Shown here piece after piece: positions 5,949 through 10,923 of a stretch of DNA of 10,923 nucleotides. The notes under the pieces were generated by a model, which had not been told where the DNA came from, did no database searches, and saw only the letters and a list, made by a program, of their open reading frames with translations. The position numbers and the translations under genes are program-made. The stretch is from the NCBI GenBank assembly GCA_002402125.1, contig NVVG01000004.1, forward strand, positions 39,036 to 49,958. The letters are read 5' to 3'. The DNA comes from Moraxellaceae bacterium. Its GTDB lineage: Bacteria > Pseudomonadota > Gammaproteobacteria > Pseudomonadales > Ketobacteraceae. How positions within the stretch are numbered: position 1 is the first letter of the stretch; each line of letters opens with the position of its first letter.

Positions 5949-7124
5949 TTAGACGAAGGCCTGGATACCGGTTTGGGCTCTGCCTAATATTAATGCGTGA
6001 ATATCGTGTGTTCCTTCGTAAGTATTTACTGTTTCCAAATTAAGCATGTGCCGCATCACACAGTATTCATCACTGATGCCGTTTGCCCCGTGCATATCTC
6101 TTGCGGTTCTGGCGATATCTAGTGCTTTGCCGCTGTTGTTCCGTTTTAACATGGAGATTAATTCGGCAGGGCATTGCTGATTATCCATAAGTCGCCCCAT
6201 CGTAAGGGCGCCGTTAAGACCAAGCGCTATTTCAGTTTGCATGTCGGCGAGTTTTTTTTGAATAAGCTGATTAGCCGCTAACGGTTTACCGAATTGTGAT
6301 CGATCTAAACAATATTGACGGGCAGATAACCAACAGCTTTCAGCTGCACCCATCGCGCCCCACGAGATACCAAATCTAGCTTTGTTGAGGCAACCAAATG
6401 GGCCACTCAAGCCCGAGGCATTGGGTAGTAAATTATCCGCTGGGACCAATACGTCATCCATGACAATCTCACCTGTAATCGAGGCTCTTAGTGACAGTTT
6501 ACCCAGTATGGTTGGTGTAGACAGGCCGTTAAAGTCCCTTTCGAGAATGAAACCGCGTATTGTTCCTTCTAACTTCGCCCATACAACAAAGGTGTCTGCG
6601 ATAGGCGCATTGCTGATCCACATTTTTTGTCCGTTTAATCGATATCCATTGTGGTCTTTCTTTGCCGTTGTCTTCATGCCGCCAGGGTCGGAGCCATGGT
6701 CTGGTTCGGTTAAACCAAAACAGCCCACATGAACCCCTGATGCTAATGGTGGTAGGTACTTCATTCGTTGTTGCTCAGATCCATATGCATAAATTGGATG
6801 CATTACCAATGAAGACTGCACACTCATCACAGAGCGATAGCCGCTATCGACTTTTTCTATTTCCCTGGCGATGAGCCCGTAGGAGGTGTAGTTGATTTCT
6901 GATCCGCCATATTGGCTTGGTAGAGTTGATCCAAGTAACCCTAGGTCCCCCATTTCGGTGAAGATGTTGCGATCAAACACTTCGTCTCTAAAGGCCTGTT
7001 GTACCCTCGGCGCAAGGGAGTTTTGGGCGTAGTCAGATGCCGTTTTCTGTATGGCCAACTCTTCAGGGCTCAGCATTGATTGGAGGTGGAACGGGTCTTG
7101 CCATGAGAATTTGCTGGGCTGCAT
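5949..7124 (-). CDS. gcdH: Glutaryl-CoA dehydrogenase
   Basis: This 391-residue FAD-dependent acyl-CoA dehydrogenase oxidises and decarboxylates glutaryl-CoA to crotonyl-CoA, late in lysine, tryptophan and glutarate breakdown. Diagnostic stretches are [20 protein letters not shown] (90-109), with the substrate-binding Arg at R97; the FAD-binding [14 protein letters not shown] (134-147) and MWISN (168-172); and the C-terminal [19 protein letters not shown] (368-386), holding the catalytic base E370. This combination separates it from other acyl-CoA dehydrogenases. The retained Y369 and R97 suggest a decarboxylating enzyme. Electrons should pass to ETF. ATG 7124 has GGAG 9 nt upstream. It lies 65 nt downstream of the transglycosylase gene in the same direction, so it may be read from the proS promoter. 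The CoA-transferase and LysR regulator that often accompany gcdH are not seen here. Confidence 0.94.
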   Translation of the reverse strand: MQPSKFSWQDPFHLQSMLSPEELAIQKTASDYAQNSLAPRVQQAFRDEVFDRNIFTEMGDLGLLGSTLPSQYGGSEINYTSYGLIAREIEKVDSGYRSVMSVQSSLVMHPIYAYGSEQQRMKYLPPLASGVHVGCFGLTEPDHGSDPGGMKTTAKKDHNGYRLNGQKMWISNAPIADTFVVWAKLEGTIRGFILERDFNGLSTPTILGKLSLRASITGEIVMDDVLVPADNLLPNASGLSGPFGCLNKARFGISWGAMGAAESCWLSARQYCLDRSQFGKPLAANQLIQKKLADMQTEIALGLNGALTMGRLMDNQQCPAELISMLKRNNSGKALDIARTARDMHGANGISDEYCVMRHMLNLETVNTYEGTHDIHALILGRAQTGIQAFV

Positions 7125-7189
7125 GATGTTTGTCTCCGTATTACAAAAAAACTACTGGGCAGTATTCTGGACGGTATTTTGGGTAGCCA

Positions 7190-7849
7190 TCAGTTCTTCA
7201 CAAACCAGTACTTCTTCCATGCATTAAATACGCGTTCAGGGTACCAGTTTTTTCCCGTGCTACCATTGTATCGCGCCAGAGCTCTTCGTTCGTTGCCCCG
7301 TTCTCTTTTTAAATAGGCCTTTAAAATGGTACAGCCATAGCGGATATTGGTGGCTATATCGGTTAAATTATCCTTATTGGTGCCAATTTCTTTTCTCCAA
7401 AATGGCATGACTTGCATTAACCCTTGGGCGCCAGCGCTGGAGACTGCATATTGATCAAATAAGCTTTCTACATGCATTACCGATAAAACCAGCTCTGGGC
7501 GCAAGCCTACTTTACGCGCCTCTTTGTGGGCGATGCGTAATATTTCCAAGCGCTGGCTGGGGTCTTTGATGTAGCGCGATAGTCGAGTAGACATATCTAG
7601 CAACCATACCTCCGCATCAAAACGGTCCTCGAAACTCTTGGCCTCGCTAATGGTGTCTAATAAGATTGTTCTCATTACCTTGTCGGGCACTTCTGATGTG
7701 GCTGCCATAATGGAGGCAGATTGACAGGAGAACGCAAAGACTAGCAATGCAGCAAGGTAATTCGTCAAAGGGCTTCTCCATTCTCTCCGTTTTGGAATGC
7801 AAAGAGACCAAAAGTGAAGGGCGGTAGCGGCGAATTTAACGAGAGTCAT
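7190..7849 (-). CDS. Small SLT-domain lytic transglycosylase
   Basis: Cleaves the MurNAc-GlcNAc bond of peptidoglycan to form 1,6-anhydro ends, in the periplasm. A family 1 SLT domain spans about 115-215: catalytic E128 in MHVESLFDQYAVSS, then AGAQGLMQVMP (139-149), the NIRYG helix (168-172) and ARYNG (192-196). A hydrophobic export segment lies at 30-42, followed by SASIMAA (44-50), a plausible signal peptidase site. The ATG at 7849 is the only upstream ATG and sits 22 nt after the proS stop, but it has no Shine-Dalgarno and gives a long N-terminus containing KRREWR before the hydrophobic core. A TTG at 7768 has GGAGAA 5 nt upstream and gives a compact 192-residue precursor, so it may be the true start. 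The small size suggests an accessory turnover enzyme rather than full-length Slt70. Confidence 0.88.
   Translation of the reverse strand: MTLVKFAATALHFWSLCIPKRREWRSPLTNYLAALLVFAFSCQSASIMAATSEVPDKVMRTILLDTISEAKSFEDRFDAEVWLLDMSTRLSRYIKDPSQRLEILRIAHKEARKVGLRPELVLSVMHVESLFDQYAVSSAGAQGLMQVMPFWRKEIGTNKDNLTDIATNIRYGCTILKAYLKRERGNERRALARYNGSTGKNWYPERVFNAWKKYWFVKN
7766..7779 (-). promoter_or_regulatory. Shine-Dalgarno and alternative TTG start of the lytic transglycosylase
   Basis: On the minus strand GGAGAA (7779-7774) lies 5 nt before an in-frame TTG (7768-7766). Starting here removes 27 residues and puts the hydrophobic export segment almost at the N-terminus, as in a usual signal peptide. The upstream ATG at 7849 has no comparable site. 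The n-region of the shorter form lacks a positive charge, which argues mildly against it. Confidence 0.5.
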
Positions 7850-7871
7850 TAGCAGAGGTTGTATTTGCCAG

Positions 7872-9620
7872 TTATGAGCAAATACGTTCCTTCAGAAAGC
7901 TGATGATGTCGTTAACCGGGACGTCGATCTTTTCATTGGTGCGGCGGTGCTTGTACTCAAAGGTGTTGGATTCCAATGATTTCTCGCCGATAACGATTCG
8001 ATGCGGAATACCGATTAACTCGGCGTCTGAGAATTTCACCCCAGGACGCTCCTTTCTATCGTCAAAAAATACATCGTAACCCAGTTCCGTGAGTTCTTTA
8101 TACAGCTTCTCGCTGGCCTCTTGTACGCGAATGGATTTATGCATATTCATTGGTACTAATGAAATTTGGAATGGCGCCAATGCTTCTGGCCAGATGATGC
8201 CGTATTCATCATAGTTTTGTTCTATAGCTGAGGCAACAATACGAGAAACGCCGATGCCGTAACAACCCATGGTCATCACTTTGTTTTTGCCTGATTCATC
8301 ACAAACGGAGGCGTTAAACGCGGCACTGTATTTTGTGCCAAGCTGGAATATGTGTCCAACTTCAATGCCTCGTTTGATTTCAAGCTGGCCTTCTCCGCAA
8401 GGGCTTGGGTCGCCTTCAACCACGTCACGAAGATCAAATTGTTCGGTGAATTGGCAATCTTTTTCCCAGTTAGCACCGGTAAGATGGGCGCCATCTTTAT
8501 TGGCTCCACAGACAAAGTCCGCCATGTTAATCACACTTAGGTCGGCGATGATAGGCAAAGCCAAACCGACGGGGCCAATGGAACCGGGTAGGCAGCCGAT
8601 AGCGTTTTTGATTTCTTCATCACTTGCCATGGTGAGTGGTTCCGCAATGAGAGGGTGTTTCTCGGCTTTTATCTCATTGAGAGCCTTGTCACCGCGAATA
8701 ACGATAGCGACAAGTGGCAGCGTATCTGCGGCATCATCGCCTTTTTTGGTTTTCTTTGCTTTTGTGCCATGCACGATTAAGGTTTTGATGATATTTTCAG
8801 CGCTAACATTAAGGAATTCACTGACGTCGGCAATGCTATGTTGGTCAGGCGTTGCAACTTCGGTTAAGTCGGCAGAGGAGGTCGCTCTACTATCACCTAT
8901 TGCAAAGGCTTCAGCCATCTCGATGTTTGCCGCATAATTGCTGCTGTTACTGAAGGCAATGTCGTCTTCTCCAGAATCAGCCAAGACATGGAATTCGTGA
9001 GATGCGTTGCCACCAATACTGCCGGTATCGGCAAGTACAGCCCTAAAATCCAAGCCGAGTCGTGTGAATATCGCGCTATAGGTATCGTGCATGGTTTGAT
9101 AGGTGTTTTGAAGGCAATCTTCGCTTAAATGAAAGGAATAGGCGTCTTTCATGATGAATTCTCGTGCACGCATGGCACCAAAGCGTGGACGAACTTCATC
9201 GCGGAATTTTGTTTGGATTTGGTAAAAATTGCAGGGTAGTTGCTTGTAGCTTTGTATGTTGTTTCTCACCATGTCAGTAATAACTTCTTCATGGGTAGGT
9301 CCGAGAACAAAGTCTCTACCGTGACGGTCTTTGATGCGTAATAACTCTAGGCCATATTGTTGAAGGCGTTTGGATTCTTCCCATAGTTCGGCAGGTTGAA
9401 CAACCGGCATTAGCACTTCTAATGCGCCAGCTTTATCCATTTCTTCTCGTACTACGCGCTCTACGTTACGAAGTACGCGCAATCCGGTGGGTAGCCAGGT
9501 ATATAAGCCGGATGCGAGCTTTCTGATCATGCCGGCTCTAAGCATAAGTCTGTGGCTGATAACTTCGGCGTCAGAGGGGACTTCTCGTTGAGTAGCTAAT
9601 AGGTATCGGGTGGCGCGCAT
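7872..9620 (-). CDS. proS: Prolyl-tRNA synthetase (bacterial type, with editing domain)
   Basis: Charges tRNA-Pro with proline in the cytoplasm. At 582 residues it is close to E. coli ProS. Class II motif 1 lies within 24-62. Motif 2 runs about 132-163, including [21 protein letters not shown]. Motif 3 is [13 protein letters not shown] (452-464). Between motifs 2 and 3 sits the INS cis-editing domain (about 225-400), which hydrolyses Ala-tRNA-Pro; the critical lysine is K279 in ENIIKTL, and [12 protein letters not shown] (310-321) is conserved. The anticodon-binding domain covers about 485-582, with [20 protein letters not shown] (518-537). A lysine-rich loop, [16 protein letters not shown] (285-300), enlarges the INS domain relative to E. 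coli. ATG 9620 has AGGA 9 nt upstream. The transglycosylase gene follows after 22 nt, so the two are probably cotranscribed. Confidence 0.97.
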   Translation of the reverse strand: MRATRYLLATQREVPSDAEVISHRLMLRAGMIRKLASGLYTWLPTGLRVLRNVERVVREEMDKAGALEVLMPVVQPAELWEESKRLQQYGLELLRIKDRHGRDFVLGPTHEEVITDMVRNNIQSYKQLPCNFYQIQTKFRDEVRPRFGAMRAREFIMKDAYSFHLSEDCLQNTYQTMHDTYSAIFTRLGLDFRAVLADTGSIGGNASHEFHVLADSGEDDIAFSNSSNYAANIEMAEAFAIGDSRATSSADLTEVATPDQHSIADVSEFLNVSAENIIKTLIVHGTKAKKTKKGDDAADTLPLVAIVIRGDKALNEIKAEKHPLIAEPLTMASDEEIKNAIGCLPGSIGPVGLALPIIADLSVINMADFVCGANKDGAHLTGANWEKDCQFTEQFDLRDVVEGDPSPCGEGQLEIKRGIEVGHIFQLGTKYSAAFNASVCDESGKNKVMTMGCYGIGVSRIVASAIEQNYDEYGIIWPEALAPFQISLVPMNMHKSIRVQEASEKLYKELTELGYDVFFDDRKERPGVKFSDAELIGIPHRIVIGEKSLESNTFEYKHRRTNEKIDVPVNDIISFLKERICS

Positions 9621-9924
9621 ATAACTGAATCCTGTGAAAACGGGGGGTAGCCATTCAGCTTACGCCAAAATCCAAGCAGAACTGCGTTTAAAAATGCACA
9701 TTTATAATAATAAACTAACATTTTTTGCCTTATTCTGCTCGAATTTGGACGCAATTTGAATAGATACGGGGTTCGTTGAATAGTTACAAACTTGGCAACA
9801 TTAGACGGGATTGTAAAAGGAAGCTGAAGGCATGGCTAGCCTTGATTTGTGTTGGTTTGTGATTACCCAATAAAAAAGGAGCCGAAGCTCCTTTTTTATT
9901 GGGTTTGATAACCGAGAGTGTCGG
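9621..9924. promoter_or_regulatory. Gene-free stretch upstream of proS
   Basis: These 304 bases lie between the proS start and the stop of the HU-like gene. They hold the HU-gene terminator (9865-9904) and, to its left, the presumed proS promoter and leader. AT-rich sequence around 9700-9725 could hold a -10 on the minus strand, but I cannot pair it with a convincing -35. I see no RNA gene, riboswitch or small ORF. Confidence 0.4.
9865..9904 (-). terminator. Perfect 18-bp hairpin terminator of the HU-like gene
   Basis: An 18-bp perfect inverted repeat (9865-9882 with 9887-9904) surrounds a 4-nt loop, with GGAGC/GCTCC at the tip and A6/T6 tracts below. Read on the minus strand, the loop is TTCG closed by C-G, the very stable UUCG tetraloop, followed by a run of six T. 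It lies about 20 nt past the stop of the HU-like gene. The symmetry would let it stop transcription from either side. Confidence 0.92.
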
Positions 9925-10347
9925 TTATACGACCATATCTTTCAATTTCTTTAAAGCACGTACTTTAACAACATTACGTGCAGGTTTTGCCGCCACGTCC
10001 ATTAGTTCACCTGGCTTGAATGGGTTAGGCACGTTTTTCTTGGCTTTAGTCGCAGGCTTACGTACAACCTGTACTTTCATCAATCCTGGGATGGTGAAAT
10101 GGCCAATAGCACGTTTCTTCACGTGACGTTCCATTAGATCGCCTAGGCCGTCAAGAACGCTTTGGCATTCCTTTTTGCTAAGTCCAGTACTTTCAGAAAG
10201 CTCTACCATGATTTGGGTTTTGGTCATTGCGTCTTTAACCGCAACGAGTTTCTTGGCAGGAACTTCTACTTTCTTCACAGCGGCTTTCTTTGCTGGAGCT
10301 TTCTTGGCAGGTGCTTTCTTTGCTGGAGCTTTTTTCTTAGCAGGCAT
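9925..10347 (-). CDS. HU-family DNA-binding protein with Lys/Ala/Pro-rich N-terminal tail
   Basis: This 140-residue basic protein is likely a nucleoid-associated architectural factor. Residues 1-35 are a histone H1-like tail with repeated KKAPA units (about 5-22), unstructured and highly positive. Residues 41-140 form an HU/IHF-type fold: the helical dimerisation part MTKTQIMVELSESTGLSKKE, then GHFTIPGLMKVQVVRKPATK (82-101), the arm with NPF (108-110), and KPARNVVKVRALKKLKDMV (121-139). This longer HU subgroup is distinct from HupA/B and IHF, so I give no symbol. The tail probably adds non-specific DNA contacts or compaction, as in AlgP- or histone H1-like proteins (inference). ATG 10347 has AGGA 7 nt upstream. 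It is monocistronic, ending at the strong hairpin, which fits an abundant, independently controlled protein. Confidence 0.9.
   Translation of the reverse strand: MPAKKKAPAKKAPAKKAPAKKAAVKKVEVPAKKLVAVKDAMTKTQIMVELSESTGLSKKECQSVLDGLGDLMERHVKKRAIGHFTIPGLMKVQVVRKPATKAKKNVPNPFKPGELMDVAAKPARNVVKVRALKKLKDMVV
10283..10345 (-). repeat. In-gene repeats encoding the KKAPA tail
   Basis: A 20-bp stretch at 10283-10302 recurs exactly at 10313-10332, a 30-bp period made of two 15-bp units. It encodes the KKAPA repeats of the HU-like protein. Such repeats can gain or lose 15-bp units by slippage, changing tail length without a frameshift. Confidence 0.8.
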
Positions 10348-10433
10348 TTTGATGTCCTATTGTATTGGATATGATTCTATTCTAAAACACGTTGGTGATA
10401 GCAATGGGTCTGATATCTTTGCTGTGTTCTGAA

Positions 10434-10461
10434 AAGATAAGTCGAGCTTGTTTGGTCGCAA
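10434..10461 (-). promoter_or_regulatory. Possible promoter of the HU-like gene
   Basis: On the minus strand TTGCGA (10461-10456) and TATCTT (10439-10434) are 16 nt apart, each matching four of six consensus bases. Transcription would start near 10427, leaving a leader of about 80 nt. It is the best pair I found, but it is weak. Confidence 0.3.
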
Positions 10462-10492
10462 TAATTATTGATCTAAATCTGTAGTCCCGCAA

Positions 10493-10520
10493 GTAAATAA
10501 CCTGAAATAAAGTGAAATAA
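10493..10520. repeat. Three AAATAA repeats phased at 10 bp
   Basis: GTAAATAA (10493-10500), TGAAATAA (10503-10510) and TGAAATAA (10513-10520) recur at exactly 10-bp steps upstream of the HU-like gene. A/T tracts phased with the helix can bend DNA; equally, the repeats could be adjacent sites for one protein. Confidence 0.65.
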
Positions 10521-10554
10521 CACTGTGTATATAGGGTTTTTATCCGAATTGTCG

Positions 10555-10583
10555 AAAAAAAGGCTGTTTTTGGGCGTTTTTTT
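10555..10583 (-). terminator. Possible terminator of the HD-GYP gene
   Basis: A7 (10555-10561) and T7 (10577-10583) can pair, with an inner GC/GC pair next to one G-G mismatch. On the minus strand this places a T-run just past a weak hairpin, 7 nt after the stop at 10590. The low GC content of the stem makes it a weak call. Confidence 0.35.
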
Positions 10584-10589
10584 ACCGGA

Positions 10590-10923
10590 TTAGTTTTGGC
10601 ATTCGATTTTTGGTGTTGATGTTGCTCTGGTTATTTCATTAAATATTTCTACCCAGCGGGCATCAAATTGAGTGCCTTTGCAACTATTCACCTCAATCAC
10701 GGCGCGAATAAAAGGTCGCTTGAGTCGCGTATTGTGTGCACGTTCATGTGTTCTTGCATCGAAAGTATCGACAATGCTGAGTATTTTCGCGCCATGACAA
10801 ATGTCGATGCCAGTCAGTCGTTGAGGATAACCGGAACCATCAACCCGTTCGTGATGTTGTTGTACAATTGTCGCCGCCTGTTCCCATTTGTGAGATTGGC
10901 TCAATAATTGATAGGCCGTTTCG
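10590..10923 (-). CDS. C-terminal fragment of an HD-GYP domain protein
   Basis: The frame enters from the right edge and ends at TAA 10592-10590, giving about 111 residues. The start is outside; a TTG at 10904 is internal to an open frame. It contains the HD-GYP signature HHERVDGSGYP followed by GAKILSIVDTFDA, then R-rich sequence and the usual domain end KGTQFDARWVEIF. HD-GYP domains are metal-dependent phosphodiesterases that degrade c-di-GMP to GMP or pGpG. The HHE and GYP elements are intact, but the metal-binding HD pair would lie upstream of the window, so activity cannot be judged. The usual Met after DTFDA is Arg here. Any N-terminal receiver or sensor domain is not visible. It ends about 240 nt before the HU-like gene, in the same direction. 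Confidence 0.88.
   Translation of the reverse strand, partial: ETAYQLLSQSHKWEQAATIVQQHHERVDGSGYPQRLTGIDICHGAKILSIVDTFDARTHERAHNTRLKRPFIRAVIEVNSCKGTQFDARWVEIFNEITRATSTPKIECQN

Noticed and set aside
8269..8937. A 222-codon open frame on the plus strand inside proS.
   Set aside because: It is antisense to conserved ProS sequence, including the editing domain, and its translation shows no recognisable domain. It is a shadow of the proS codon pattern.
9827..9843. AAGGC/GCCTT with a central GGCTAGCC palindrome, as an operator of proS.
   Set aside because: The repeat is short and lies over 200 bp from the proS start with no promoter near it.
10162..10432. Two plus-strand open frames rich in Phe, Ala and Gly opposite the HU-like gene, one looking like a membrane peptide.
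   Set aside because: They are the complement of the Lys/Ala-rich repeat codons; the hydrophobicity is an artefact of reading the repeat backwards.

Overview
The window reads as chromosomal DNA of a free-living, probably marine gammaproteobacterium, perhaps Cellvibrionales-like. This rests on gene content: a single-chain class I fumarase, a bacterial-type ProS followed by a small lytic transglycosylase, an HU protein with a Lys/Ala/Pro-rich tail, and several c-di-GMP or receiver-type signalling genes. Base composition is balanced to slightly AT-rich. The genus is a guess. I see no phage, transposon, CRISPR array, rRNA or tRNA.

Layout. 1-300 (+) is the 3' end of a gene that resembles the C-terminal tail of a YihY/RNase BN-type membrane protein. 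367-1956 (-) is a 529-residue protein with a PilZ-like C-terminal domain, a candidate c-di-GMP receptor. It is divergent from 2289-3809 (+), class I fumarate hydratase, across a 332-base region unusually rich in short repeats and palindromes. The fumarase ends at a clear rho-independent terminator. 4057-5054 (+) is a two-gene unit whose ATG and TGA overlap: a stand-alone CheY-like receiver and a CheC-family phosphatase. 5085-5750 (-) converges on it and encodes an exported single-haem protein consisting only of a Tll0287-like (DUF3365) sensor domain.

9620-5949 (-) holds proS, a small SLT lytic transglycosylase and glutaryl-CoA dehydrogenase, closely spaced and possibly one transcript. 9925-10347 (-) is the HU-family protein with a KKAPA-repeat tail, closed by a perfect 18-bp hairpin terminator. 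10590-10923 (-) is the 3' end of an HD-GYP domain gene that runs off the window.

Most genes are housekeeping: TCA cycle, translation, cell-wall turnover, lysine/glutarate catabolism and nucleoid structure. The signalling genes are the interesting part. A PilZ-like protein and an HD-GYP phosphodiesterase-type domain point to c-di-GMP signalling. The receiver/CheC pair is an orphan phospho-signalling module with no kinase in view, next to a secreted haem sensor domain that also lacks an output domain. I cannot show that these form one system. The best candidates for something new are the receiver/CheC/haem neighbourhood and the patterned DNA upstream of the fumarase and HU genes.
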